Shown here piece after piece: positions 34,879 through 43,741 of a stretch of DNA of 62,086 nt. This stretch comes from Pseudomonadota bacterium (lineage in GTDB: Bacteria > Pseudomonadota > Alphaproteobacteria > SHVZ01). The first letter of the stretch is position 1. Each line of letters begins with the position of its first letter. The position numbers and the translations under genes were made by a program. Where the stretch lies: assembly GCA_016195085.1 (NCBI GenBank), contig JACQAG010000013.1:1-62086 (forward strand), read 5' to 3'. The notes beneath the pieces are model-generated. The model had not been told where the DNA came from. It saw only the letters and a program-made list of their open reading frames with translations, and ran no database searches.

Positions 34879-35981
34879 CGCAGGCAGGCGGCCGGCTGGT
34901 TGAGAAAGCGGACGCAGGTGGGCGAGGCGATCGGAACGCGAATGCCGGTTTGCCGCAGGCAAGGAACCCCCGCCCCGACCTCGATCGCGTGGAGCACCAC
35001 GCTGTCGCTGTCTTGGTTGGACGCGATGAGCCAGCGTCCGCAGGGAGAAAAGTCGAAGTCTCGCGGCTTCACTCCACCGGACGGCACCGAGGCGAGGTGC
35101 GTGATCGCGCCGCTCTGGGACTCGAAGCGAAACAACGCGATCGTATCGGCCCCGCGGTTGGAGACGCCGAAAATCTCCCCCGAAGGGTGCCAGCGCAAGC
35201 CGGCGGCGGTGTTGGGGCGCACATCGGTCGTGGCTGAGGAAGACACCGGCTCGAGCGCGCCGTTGCGCCAGCGGAGCGATGCGACCGTGCTCGCGAGCTC
35301 TTCTACCAGGATGACGTGGTCTCCCCCGCGGCTGAACAGGACGAGCCGTGGCCCGCTCCCGGCCGGGGCTTTGAAGCGGTAGGGCTGCGCAAGCTGACCG
35401 CGCGCCGCATCGAACGGGTAACAGACGACCTCGTCGGTGCCGAGGTCGGGAACGACGAGCCAATGCCCCTCCGGCGAGAAGCGTGTGGCATGGGGATGGG
35501 GTCCCGTCTGGCGTTCGGGGTGAATGCTCCCGCCGCGGTGGCGGATGGTCACGGCGGCGGTTCCGGGCCGATCCTCCGCGAGGCCATGAACGCTGATGTG
35601 GCCGCTGCCATAGCAGGCAGCGGCAAGCCATCGTCCCGTCGGATCGACATCGAGATGGCAGGGAATTGTCCCCTCGAGCGGCAGGCGATGGAGAAGCCGG
35701 AGCCTGGGCGCGTGCGGATCCACCCCTAAGGTGACGATGCCGGCCCGCGCATCGTTGGCCTCGAGGACGGCATGGATGACGTCAGCGGAGCGCCAGCGCA
35801 GATAGGCCGGGTTGGGTCCGAGGGCGAGCCGGTCCAGCACCTCGATTCTGCCGCTGTCCGCATCGATCGCCAGCAGCGTCACGCCTTCGCCCTTGGCCCG
35901 GAAAGACCCATAGGCCTCGGTATAGCTGCCGACAGCGAGGAGCGCCGGAGACCGGTGCGATGTTGATGAGGTGCTCGCCAT
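34875..35981 (-). CDS. Lactonase-family seven-bladed beta-propeller protein
   Basis: 368 aa with repeated beta-propeller blades (PAYLRWRS, CHLDVDPTGRWLAAACYGSGHISVH, HPHATRFSPEGHWLVVPDLGTDEVVCYPFD, RHPSGEIFGVSNRGADTIALF). This is the 6-phosphogluconolactonase (YbhE/Pgl) family. No signal peptide. It is divergent from a sugar ABC operon and near two sugar dehydrogenases, so hydrolysis of a sugar lactone in that pathway is likely. Confidence 0.9.
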   Translation of the reverse strand: MASTSSTSHRSPALLAVGSYTEAYGSFRAKGEGVTLLAIDADSGRIEVLDRLALGPNPAYLRWRSADVIHAVLEANDARAGIVTLGVDPHAPRLRLLHRLPLEGTIPCHLDVDPTGRWLAAACYGSGHISVHGLAEDRPGTAAVTIRHRGGSIHPERQTGPHPHATRFSPEGHWLVVPDLGTDEVVCYPFDAARGQLAQPYRFKAPAGSGPRLVLFSRGGDHVILVEELASTVASLRWRNGALEPVSSSATTDVRPNTAAGLRWHPSGEIFGVSNRGADTIALFRFESQSGAITHLASVPSGGVKPRDFDFSPCGRWLIASNQDSDSVVLHAIEVGAGVPCLRQTGIRVPIASPTCVRFLNQPAACLR

Positions 35982-36009
35982 GGAAGGCCGGGCTGGAAGG
36001 TGACGGATT

Positions 36010-36026
36010 GGTATCGTACCGGTATC
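36010..36026. promoter_or_regulatory. Candidate operator between lactonase and sugar ABC genes
   Basis: GGTATCGTACCGGTATC: the hexamer GGTATC is repeated directly with a 5-nt gap, and TACCGGTA in the middle is a perfect palindrome. It is 29 bp upstream of the lactonase start and 59 bp from the binding-protein start, a position suitable for one regulator acting on both. Confidence 0.4.
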
Positions 36027-36084
36027 TTAGGGCCCTTCAATGCTGCACGGGACGATGCGGCACCACAAAACGAGGGAGGTCGCC

Positions 36085-37332
36085 ATGCGCACATTGCTCG
36101 TCGCCTTGCTCGCGATCGCCTGGAGCCTCTCTGCTCCGGCTTTTGCGCAGTCGAGCTACACCTTCAAACATCCGAGCTGGATGTGGGAGGAGGGTGCCGT
36201 CGGCGTCTGGCACAAGGCCCGCATGGCGGAGTTCCAGGCCAAATACCCGACCATCAAGATCGAGGGGACCGTTCTCCCGAGCTCGAACTTCGAGCAGACC
36301 ATCAACACCCAGGTCGCCGCCGGGGACGTGCCGGATCTCCTGCCCGTCTTCACGAACATGCTGCCGCCGCTCATGGATGCCGGCGCGCTGGCGCCTCTCG
36401 ACGATTGCATCGCCGCCTCATCCTACAAGGACCGGCTGCTGGCCTCCGTCCGCTTCGCGCAGAAGGACGGCAAGACCTACGGCGTTCCGCTGACCATGAG
36501 CCCGCAGTCGCTCCTCTACAATAAGAAGCTCCTCGACGCCGCCGGCGTCTCGGTGCCGATGACGGTCGAGGAGCTCTACAAGGCGGCGAAGGCGATCAAG
36601 GAGAAGACCGGCGAGTGGGGCTATGCCTTCAACAACAACACCTCGAACGTGCTCCAAACCTACATCAACGGCATGCAATGGGTGATCGGGCTCGGCGGCG
36701 ACTGGTCGAAGGCGGACCGCACCATCACCGCCGACGCGCCGAATACGATCGAAGCGGTCGCCTGGATCAAGCGCTTCCTCGATGAGGGGCTGAGCCCGCG
36801 CGGCCTCGATGTGGCGCTGGTGCGCACCATGTTCGCCCAGGGCAAGGTCGGCTTCCTCTTCGATGGCCCCTGGGTCATGACCCAGGTGAAGACCGACAAC
36901 CCGGGTCTCTATCCTTCCATCGGCTATGGCATCATGCCGACGCCGACCCATGCGGCGATCACGGGCGGTGCCTTCTACACCATTCCGGCGAAGTCCCCGC
37001 ACAAGGCGGATGCCTGCAAGTATCTCGACGTCATCAACGCCGAGGCGGCGCAGCGCGAATGGCTGGAAAAGCTCGTGCAGATTCCCGGAACCACGGTCCA
37101 GCCGAGCGAGGCCTTCCTTGGCGCCAACCCTTGGGTCCGGACCATGGTGGAGGTCGCGGCGAAATACCCCGGCGGCCTCGGCTACGCGCCGCCGAGCTAC
37201 AACGTCAACGCCGCCGAATTCCGCCAGATCGTCGTCGACCACCTCGCTCAGATCTATGCCGGCCAGAAAGATGTAAAGACGGCGCTCGGCGACGCCCAGA
37301 AGCGGCTCGAAGCCTGGGCGAAGAAGCTCTGA
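36085..37332 (+). CDS. Carbohydrate ABC transporter, substrate-binding protein
   Basis: 415 aa from the ATG at 36085, with a GGGAGGT site. Signal peptide MRTLLVALLAIAWSLSAPAFAQ. The mature part is a SBP_bac_1 type protein (YPTIKIEGTVLPSSNFEQTINTQVAAGDVPDLL; DGKTYGVPLTMSPQSLLYNKKLLDAAGV). CUT1-family binding proteins look like this. The sugar is unknown. A family F2 repeat lies between this gene and its permeases. Confidence 0.93.
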   Translation: MRTLLVALLAIAWSLSAPAFAQSSYTFKHPSWMWEEGAVGVWHKARMAEFQAKYPTIKIEGTVLPSSNFEQTINTQVAAGDVPDLLPVFTNMLPPLMDAGALAPLDDCIAASSYKDRLLASVRFAQKDGKTYGVPLTMSPQSLLYNKKLLDAAGVSVPMTVEELYKAAKAIKEKTGEWGYAFNNNTSNVLQTYINGMQWVIGLGGDWSKADRTITADAPNTIEAVAWIKRFLDEGLSPRGLDVALVRTMFAQGKVGFLFDGPWVMTQVKTDNPGLYPSIGYGIMPTPTHAAITGGAFYTIPAKSPHKADACKYLDVINAEAAQREWLEKLVQIPGTTVQPSEAFLGANPWVRTMVEVAAKYPGGLGYAPPSYNVNAAEFRQIVVDHLAQIYAGQKDVKTALGDAQKRLEAWAKKL

Positions 37333-37359
37333 GCCGAAGGTGAAGCGCCATATTTGAAT

Positions 37360-37493
37360 CGTCATGGCCGGGCTTGACGGGGGTGGACTTTGGGAGGGGT
37401 GAGGATCACCCCTCCCCGACCCTCCCCGGCCATCCACGTGGCGCCGCCGCACGATGGAAGACGTGGATGCGCGGGTCAAGCCCGCGCATGACG
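37360..37493. repeat. Paired-hairpin repeat, family F2, with a nested insertion
   Basis: Left hairpin starts CGTCATGGCCGGGCTTGAC at 37360, but its right arm (CCGGCCATCCACGT) resumes only at about 37427 because a ~50-bp palindrome is inserted at the centre. The right hairpin (37461-37493) has arms ATGCGCGGG/CCCGCGCAT. Spacer of ~20 nt. It lies inside the sugar-ABC operon between the binding protein and first permease. Confidence 0.85.
37378..37426. mobile_element. Miniature nested palindrome, family F6 copy 1
   Basis: A ~50-bp insert with core arms GGGAGGGGTGA (37392-37402) and TCACCCCTCCC (37406-37416) around GGA, flanked by GGGTGGACTTT and CGACCCTCCCC. It interrupts the centre of the F2 hairpin. 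Exact ends are ambiguous because of G/C runs. A near-identical copy is at about 57420-57470. Confidence 0.7.
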
Positions 37494-37596
37494 CGGTGAT
37501 AGGGAGTTTCGCCTGTCGTGACCTCAGCGCGCCGCTCGTACAACGCGCTCACCAGGACACCAGCGGCGCTCGTGCCGACGCCCCGACCGGAACACG

Positions 37597-38505
37597 ATGA
37601 TCGCCTCTGACCGCTTGCCCGTCCCGGTTCGCCGACGGCTCGACTGGCTGCCCGTGTGGCTGATCGCGCCGGCGGCGGTGCTGATGTCCGTTCTCATGTT
37701 CTATCCGATCCTGCGCGGCGTGGTTCTGAGCTTCTTCAACACGCGCCTTCTCCGCTACGACGAGGGTCGCTTCATCGGGGTCGGCAACTATGTCGACCTC
37801 GCCGACGATCCCTATTTCTGGAACTCGCTCACCGTCACCATCCTCTATGCCGCGGGCTCGGTCGTCTTCACCTACGCCGTCGGCCTTCTCTTCGCGCTCT
37901 TGCTCGACAGGAAAATGCCGGGTCGCGGCCTCTTGCGCATGGTCGTCATCATGCCCTGGGCGATCCCCGAGGTCGTGGCCGTTCTCATCTTCGTGTGGAT
38001 GCTCGACGCCCAATACGGGATCATCAACTACGCCCTCGTCGAAGCCAGGATCGTCGATCGGCCGCTCGCCTGGCTCTCGCAGTCGGGGCTGGCGCTCCCG
38101 GCCGTCATTCTCGTGACCGTGTGGCAGCAGTTTCCGCTGGCCATGCTCATCCTGCTCGCCGGCCTGCAGACGATCCCGGCCGAACAGCACGAGGCGGCGA
38201 TGGTGGACGGGGCCGGCGCCGTCAAGCGCTTCCGCTACGTCACCCTGCCGGGCTTGCGGCCGGTGAACGTGATCCTCGTTCTCATCCTCATCCTGAATTC
38301 CTTCCGCCGCGTCACCATCCTCTACACCATGACCGCCGGAGGGCCGGCCCGCGCCACCGAGACGCTGTCGATTCTCACCTACAACACCGCCTTCGAATAT
38401 CAGAAGATCGGCTATGCCGCCGCGGTGGGGACGGCGCTCTTGGCCATCCTCCTCGTCTTCAGCATCGTCTACTTCCACGTCCTCAACCGCAGGCAAGCAC
38501 CATGA
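37597..38505 (+). CDS. Carbohydrate ABC transporter permease (MalF/UgpA type)
   Basis: 302 aa, six membrane helices. The inner-membrane EAA loop is EQHEAAMVDGAGAVKRFRYVTLPGLRPV. First of two CUT1 permeases; its stop overlaps the second permease start (ATGA). The ATG at 37597 (MIASDRLPVPVRRRLDWLPVW) is used. Confidence 0.95.
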   Translation: MIASDRLPVPVRRRLDWLPVWLIAPAAVLMSVLMFYPILRGVVLSFFNTRLLRYDEGRFIGVGNYVDLADDPYFWNSLTVTILYAAGSVVFTYAVGLLFALLLDRKMPGRGLLRMVVIMPWAIPEVVAVLIFVWMLDAQYGIINYALVEARIVDRPLAWLSQSGLALPAVILVTVWQQFPLAMLILLAGLQTIPAEQHEAAMVDGAGAVKRFRYVTLPGLRPVNVILVLILILNSFRRVTILYTMTAGGPARATETLSILTYNTAFEYQKIGYAAAVGTALLAILLVFSIVYFHVLNRRQAP

Positions 38506-39341
38506 TCGGGCTCGCCCTCAAGACCCGCCTCGCGGCGGCCTTCATCTTCGTCCTGGCGGTCGTGGGTGCGGCAATCGTGATCTTTCCCTACTACTGGATG
38601 ATCGTCTCTTCGCTTGCCCAGAAGAGCATGTTCGAATGGCCGCCCAAGCTCCTGCCGGAGAGCATCGCATTCGGCGCCTATCTCCGGGTGTTCGCCGAGC
38701 GTCCGATCGGCCGGTGGTTCGCCAACACGGCACTGGTTGCGGCCACGACCTCGATCTTCTGCACCGTCGTGGCGGTCAACGCCGGCTATGCGCTGTCGCG
38801 CTTCCGGAGCCGCCTGACCAGCGTCTTCGGCATCTTCATCCTGGTCTCGCAGATGCTGCCGGCGGCGCTCATCGCGGTCCCGCTCTATGTCGTCTACCGG
38901 CAGCTCGGGCTCTACAACAGCCTCCTCGGGCTCGCCGTCGGCGACACCGCCTTCGTGCTGCCGCTTGCCACCTGGCTGATGAAGGGCTTCTTCGACGGCA
39001 TCCCGGCCGATCTCGAAGAGCAGGCCGAGGTCGACGGCTGCAGCCGGCTCGGCGCTTTCTACCGCATCACGTTGCCGCTGGCGCTGCCCGGACTCATCGT
39101 CGTGATGGTGTTCTCGTTCATGGCCGGCTGGGACGAGTTTTTCCTCGCCCGGACGCTCATCTCCTCGCAGAGCAACTGGGTGCTGTCGGTCGGGCTCACC
39201 TCTTTCATCAGCCAGTACACGATCGCCTGGGACGAGATGATGGCCGCCTCCGTCATCTTCGCGCTGCCGGCTGCCATCTTTTTCCTCATCGTGCAGCGCT
39301 ATCTCGTGCACGGGCTGACGGGTGGGGCGGTCAAGGGGTGA
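38502..39341 (+). CDS. Carbohydrate ABC transporter permease (MalG/UgpE type)
   Basis: 279 aa, six helices. EAA loop: LEEQAEVDGCSRLGAFYRITLPLALPG. The second CUT1 permease pairs with the previous gene. No ATP-binding protein gene follows; the next gene is a dehydrogenase. A shared MsmK/UgpC-like ATPase elsewhere in the genome would be needed. Confidence 0.95.
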   Translation: MIGLALKTRLAAAFIFVLAVVGAAIVIFPYYWMIVSSLAQKSMFEWPPKLLPESIAFGAYLRVFAERPIGRWFANTALVAATTSIFCTVVAVNAGYALSRFRSRLTSVFGIFILVSQMLPAALIAVPLYVVYRQLGLYNSLLGLAVGDTAFVLPLATWLMKGFFDGIPADLEEQAEVDGCSRLGAFYRITLPLALPGLIVVMVFSFMAGWDEFFLARTLISSQSNWVLSVGLTSFISQYTIAWDEMMAASVIFALPAAIFFLIVQRYLVHGLTGGAVKG

Positions 39342-39375
39342 CCCGCAGGGCTTCGGATCGGAAGGGAGAGTAGGG

Positions 39376-40401
39376 ATGGCGCGGATCAAGGTCGCCGTCG
39401 TCGGCGCCGGTATTCTGGGCTCGCGCCACGCGCGGGTGTTTCACGAGCACGCGGAGGCCGAAATGGTCGCGGTCGTGGACATCGACGAAACGCGGGCCCG
39501 GCGCGTGGCCGAGCGCTCCGGGGCGCGGGTCTACACGAATCTGGGAGAGCTCTTGGCCGGCGATGCGTTCGACGCGCTTGCCGTGGCCACACCGGACCAT
39601 CTCCATCGGGAGCCCGCCGTCGCGGCGCTGGCGCGGGGCAAGCACGTGTTCCTGGAAAAGCCTCTGGCAACCACCCGCGCCGACGTCGATGCCATCACCG
39701 CAGCGTCCGGCCGCTCGGGTGCCGTCGCCATGGTCAACTACAGCCAGCGCTTCGTGCCGGAATATGCGGCCATCAAGCGTATCGTCGAAGACGGCACGAT
39801 CGGCCGGCCGGCGATGGTGACCTCGCACAAGTTCGACACCATTCACGTGCCGACGGCAATGATCGGCTGGGCAGCCCAGACATCGCCCTTCTTCTTCATG
39901 TCGAGCCACGACCTCGATCTCGTCCGCTGGTATGTCGGGCGCGATCCCGTCGAGGTCGTCGCGCGCGAACGGCGCGGCGTGCTCGAGGCGGCCGGCGTTC
40001 CGGTGCATGACGGTCTCAACGTCCTCATCTCCTTCGGCGCCGAGGTGATGGCGAATTTCCATGCCTCCTGGATCCATCCGACCAGCTACCCGGTGGTCGC
40101 CGACGGCTTTCTGCAGATCATCGGCTCGTCGGGCACCTTGATGCTCGACAACCGGGCGCGGCGCCTGGTGGTCTATGGGCCGAAAGGCTGCGTGGAGCAG
40201 GTCTTCTCCGGGCCCCACACGGCGAACGAGGTCGACGGCAAGATCGTTGGCGCCTTCACCGATTCGGTCACGGCGTTCCTGACTGCGATCCGCAACGGAA
40301 GTGAGCCAGAACTCTCCGTGCGCCGCACGCTTCCCATTGCCGAAGCCCAGCTCGCCGCCGTGGAGGCCCTCAAGACCGGTGCTGCGGTGCGGATTGTCTG
40401 A
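39376..40401 (+). CDS. Gfo/Idh/MocA family oxidoreductase
   Basis: 341 aa from the ATG at 39376 with GGGAG upstream. NAD(P) Rossmann loop VAVVGAGILGSRHARVF, then FLEKPLATT (the conserved EKP lysine) and the C-terminal alpha/beta domain with HDLDLVRWYVG. Such enzymes oxidise sugars or inositols. 34 bp after the permease, so part of the transport operon and likely acting on the imported sugar or its derivative. Confidence 0.94.
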   Translation: MARIKVAVVGAGILGSRHARVFHEHAEAEMVAVVDIDETRARRVAERSGARVYTNLGELLAGDAFDALAVATPDHLHREPAVAALARGKHVFLEKPLATTRADVDAITAASGRSGAVAMVNYSQRFVPEYAAIKRIVEDGTIGRPAMVTSHKFDTIHVPTAMIGWAAQTSPFFFMSSHDLDLVRWYVGRDPVEVVARERRGVLEAAGVPVHDGLNVLISFGAEVMANFHASWIHPTSYPVVADGFLQIIGSSGTLMLDNRARRLVVYGPKGCVEQVFSGPHTANEVDGKIVGAFTDSVTAFLTAIRNGSEPELSVRRTLPIAEAQLAAVEALKTGAAVRIV

Positions 40402-40437
40402 GCGGCGCTCGAGCGAGTCGCGTTCCGACCAAGGGTA

Positions 40438-40543
40438 GCCCCCACCCTCACCCTCCCCCACAGTCGTGGGGGAGGGAATAGAAGGGCGCTTCTCTTACTC
40501 CCTCCCTCCCTCGCCGAAGGCGGGGGAGGGGCGGGGTGGGGGC
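40438..40543. repeat. Nested palindromic repeat, family F4 copy c
   Basis: Outer arms GCCCCCACCCTCACCC (40438-) and GGGGCGGGGTGGGGGC (-40543), with inner hairpins CCTCCCCCACAGTCGTGGGGGAGG and CTCCCTC...CGGGGGAG. It lies between the converging 3' ends of the two dehydrogenase genes and may serve both as a bidirectional terminator. Confidence 0.87.
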
Positions 40544-40575
40544 GATCCGAGTTGCACGGCACGCGCACTAAAAGT

Positions 40576-41613
40576 CTAAACCACGACCGTTCGCCCCTCC
40601 GCCAGAGACCGCTCCAAGGCCGCGGCCACTTTCACCGCCTGGAGGGCATCGGCGACCGCAACGCCGGGCGTGATCCCCTCGACCAGGCAGCGCACGAAAT
40701 GGGCGATTTCGGCCACGAGAATGCCGCCGGCGCTGCCGTCGTCATAGTCCACCCAACGGGTCGTATCGGGGAACTCGAGGCTGGTGCGATCAGCCACGCG
40801 CAGGCCCTGGTCGAGACCGTGGACCTCGATCCGCCCCTCGGTCCCGACGACTTCGAGGCGGGCGTCGAGGCCGCTGCCGAAATGCTCGGGCATGATCCAG
40901 GAAAACTCCATCGCGACCGGTGTGTCGTCGCCAAGCGTTGCCAGCGCCAGCACCGAGTCGAGGTGCTGCAGCGGGGCGAGGCGGCGCGACACGCCCTTGG
41001 CGGTGACCTCGACGATAGGGCGGCCGGTAATCCACTGAACGAGGTCGATGTCGTGCACCGCCACATGCCAGAGGAGGCTCGTCCTCTTGCCGTAGCGGCT
41101 GGCGGCGCCGATGGCGCTGTTGCGCCTGGTGGTGAGGTGGACGAGATCGCCGATGCGACCGGCCGCGAGCAGGCGCCTTGCCTGCTGATAGCGCGCATCG
41201 AAGCGCAGCATGTGGCCGACCAGGAGAAGCCGGTCCTGGCTCGCCGCCACGATGCGCTCGGCCTCCCTGACGTCGGTGGCGAGCGGCTTTTCCAGGAGCA
41301 CGGCCAGACCACGCTCGAGTGCGGCCAGGCTCGCCGGCAGATGCTGGTCGTCCGGCAGGCAGATGCTGACCGCATCGAGGCCGTCCGCGGCGAAGAGCTC
41401 GTCCCAGTGAGAGTGGCAGGGAAGGCCGAAGATCTGGCGCACCTCAGCCTGCGCGGCCGGGTCATGGTCGACGAAGCCGATGAGCTCGACCCCGGGAATG
41501 CTGCGGTAGGCGTGCCCGTGGCGGCGGCCCATCAGGCCGGCGCCGATCACCGCGATGCGCGGCCACCTATGCGATATCGGCCAGCGCCTTGCCTCGACCT
41601 CGCGCTCGGTCAT
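40576..41613 (-). CDS. Gfo/Idh/MocA family oxidoreductase
   Basis: 345 aa from the ATG at 41613 (GGGAGA upstream). Rossmann loop RIAVIGAGLMGRRHGHAY, LLEKPLATDVREAERI, and HDIDLVQWITGRP. It is a second dehydrogenase of the same superfamily, converging with the first but only moderately similar. The longer in-frame start to 41700 adds a non-family leader. Substrate unknown; the location next to the sugar importer suggests a linked pathway. Confidence 0.92.
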   Translation of the reverse strand: MTEREVEARRWPISHRWPRIAVIGAGLMGRRHGHAYRSIPGVELIGFVDHDPAAQAEVRQIFGLPCHSHWDELFAADGLDAVSICLPDDQHLPASLAALERGLAVLLEKPLATDVREAERIVAASQDRLLLVGHMLRFDARYQQARRLLAAGRIGDLVHLTTRRNSAIGAASRYGKRTSLLWHVAVHDIDLVQWITGRPIVEVTAKGVSRRLAPLQHLDSVLALATLGDDTPVAMEFSWIMPEHFGSGLDARLEVVGTEGRIEVHGLDQGLRVADRTSLEFPDTTRWVDYDDGSAGGILVAEIAHFVRCLVEGITPGVAVADALQAVKVAAALERSLAEGRTVVV

Positions 41614-41806
41614 TCTCCCGTCGACCTCATCCTCTGTCCCTGCAGGCCCGGAGTCCTTAGCTATGGTCGCATATTCTCTTGAGGTTTCGCCAACGACCAA
41701 GGGTACACAGGGGCCGGGTGCAATTTCCTGACGACTGCATTGGGCGCTGGAAATCGCCTAGTATCGCTGGCGAGATCGAAGGTGCGTTGCCTGAAGGGGA
41801 GCACTC

Positions 41807-43651
41807 ATGCTGAAGCAGAGTCTGGCGCTGGTGCTAGGGGCGTTGCTCGTTCTCGCCCAGCCCGGCACCGGCCTGGCCCAGGCGCCGACGCGCACGCTGC
41901 ATGCCTTCGCTACCCATGGCGAGCCGCTCTACGGGCCGGAGTTCAAGCATCTCAACTACGTCAATCCGCAGGCGCCGCGCGGCGGCGAGGTCACGCTCGG
42001 CGCCCCGCCGACCTTCGACAATCTCAATCCATTCATCTTGAAGGGCGTGTCCGCACCGGGGCTCGGCCTCATCAACGACACGCTCCTGGCCGGTACCGCC
42101 GACGATCCCGAGGGTCTCTATGGGCTCGTGGCGGAGAGCCTGGAGGTGCCCGACGATCGCTCTTGGGTCATCTTCACCTTGCGGCAAGAGGCGCGCTTTC
42201 ATGACGGCCGGCCGATGACGCCGGCCGACGTCGTCTGGTCGTTCGACACGCTGATGACCAAGGGCCATCCGCAATATCGCACGCTCTACGCCGACGTCGC
42301 CAATGCCGCAGCACTCGACGGTCGCCGGGTAAAGTTCACCTTCAAGGTCGCCAACAATCGCGAGCTGCCGGGATTGGTCGGCGGCGTTCCGGTGCTGTCG
42401 AAGCATTACTGGGACGGTCGCGATTTCGAGAAGACGACGCTCGATCCGCCGCTCGGCAGCGGACCCTATCGGATCGAAGCGGTCGATCCCGGTCGTTCGA
42501 TCCGCTATCGCCGGGTCGAGGACTATTGGGGCGATCGCCTGCCAATCAATGCCGGCCGCCATAATTTCGGCGCCATCAGCTTCGAGTCCTATCGGGAGCT
42601 CTCGATCGAGTTCGAGGCGTTCAAGGCGGGTGCCATCGACTATCGCCGCGAATACCAGTCGAAGGATTGGGCCACGGGATACGACGTGCCGGCGGTCAAG
42701 GCTGGGATCATCAAGCGCGACGAGGTCATGAACCAGAATCCCCTGCCCACCCAGGCATTCACCTACAACGCCCGGCGCGCGCTCTTCCAGGATCGGCGCG
42801 TCCGCCAGGCGCTGGGATACGCCTACGATTTCGAATGGATGAACAAGACGCTGTTCTACGGCCTCTACATCAGGATCAGCAGCTACTGGACGAATTCCGA
42901 GCTCGCCGCCACGGGCCTGCCCGCAGGCGAGGAGCGGGAGATCCTCGAGCGCTATCGCGGCCGCGTGCCCGAGGAGGTGTTCACCCGGGAATACAAGCCG
43001 CCGGCGACGGACGGCAGCGGCAATATCCGCGACAATCTGCGCGAAGCCCTCAAGCTCCTGCACGAGGCGGGCTGGGACATCAAGGCGAACAAGCTCGTCA
43101 ACGCCAAGGGCGATCCGTTTCGCTTCGAGATCCTCTATGCGCAGGCCGGGCTCGAACGGGTGATCTTGCCCTTCACCAAGAACCTGGAGCGATTGGGCAT
43201 CACCGCGACCGCCCGCTTCGTCGACTCGGCGCAATACCAGAATCGTGCCGACGCCTTCGATTACGACATGATCATCGGCGGCTATGCCCAGAGCCTGGCG
43301 CCCGGCAATGAGCAGCGGGACTTCTGGACTTCGGCCTCGGCCGACATCCGCGGCAGCGCCAATGAAAGCGGCGTCAAGGATCCCGTGGTGGACGAGCTGG
43401 TCCAGCTGGTCATCAGCGCCCCCGATCGCAAATCCCTGATCCAACGCGCACGGGCCTTGGACCGGGTGCTGCTCTGGGGCTTCTACATGACGCCGCTCTA
43501 CTATGGACCGTCGTTCCTAATCGCCTATTGGGACAAATTCGGCCGCCCGCCGACGCCGCCGAAATACACCGACGGCTTCATCGATACCTGGTGGATCGAC
43601 CAAACCAAGGCCTCGAGCCTGGCCGAACGCAAGGCAGCGATGAAGAATTGA
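41807..43651 (+). CDS. yejA: Peptide ABC transporter substrate-binding protein, YejA paralogue 1
   Basis: 614 aa with signal peptide (LKQSLALVLGALLVLAQPGTGLAQ). SBP_bac_5 family, cluster C; typical YejA text is ATHGEPLYGPEFKHLNYVNPQAPRGGEV and [27 protein letters not shown]. YejA binds oligopeptides, and in E. coli the Yej system imports microcin C. AGGGGAG ribosome-binding site. It is the first of four tandem copies and has the most distinct sequence at QNPLPTQAFTYNAR. About 190 bp of upstream non-coding DNA should hold the promoter. Confidence 0.95.
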   Translation: MLKQSLALVLGALLVLAQPGTGLAQAPTRTLHAFATHGEPLYGPEFKHLNYVNPQAPRGGEVTLGAPPTFDNLNPFILKGVSAPGLGLINDTLLAGTADDPEGLYGLVAESLEVPDDRSWVIFTLRQEARFHDGRPMTPADVVWSFDTLMTKGHPQYRTLYADVANAAALDGRRVKFTFKVANNRELPGLVGGVPVLSKHYWDGRDFEKTTLDPPLGSGPYRIEAVDPGRSIRYRRVEDYWGDRLPINAGRHNFGAISFESYRELSIEFEAFKAGAIDYRREYQSKDWATGYDVPAVKAGIIKRDEVMNQNPLPTQAFTYNARRALFQDRRVRQALGYAYDFEWMNKTLFYGLYIRISSYWTNSELAATGLPAGEEREILERYRGRVPEEVFTREYKPPATDGSGNIRDNLREALKLLHEAGWDIKANKLVNAKGDPFRFEILYAQAGLERVILPFTKNLERLGITATARFVDSAQYQNRADAFDYDMIIGGYAQSLAPGNEQRDFWTSASADIRGSANESGVKDPVVDELVQLVISAPDRKSLIQRARALDRVLLWGFYMTPLYYGPSFLIAYWDKFGRPPTPPKYTDGFIDTWWIDQTKASSLAERKAAMKN

Positions 43652-43741
43652 GCCTCGGGAGCCGGGCCGCCCTCGATCTTGCCGGGCTGTGTCCGCGGCC
43701 GGGATCACGTAGGATAATCCGGCCGCACGAAAGGAGCGGGC

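Noticed and set aside
33430-35631. A very long minus-strand open frame of over 700 codons across kdsB/cytochrome/phosphatase genes
   Set aside because: It is antisense to recognised genes, has no coherent domain, and its composition (Arg/Gly/Ala/His) is that of a shadow frame in high-G+C DNA.
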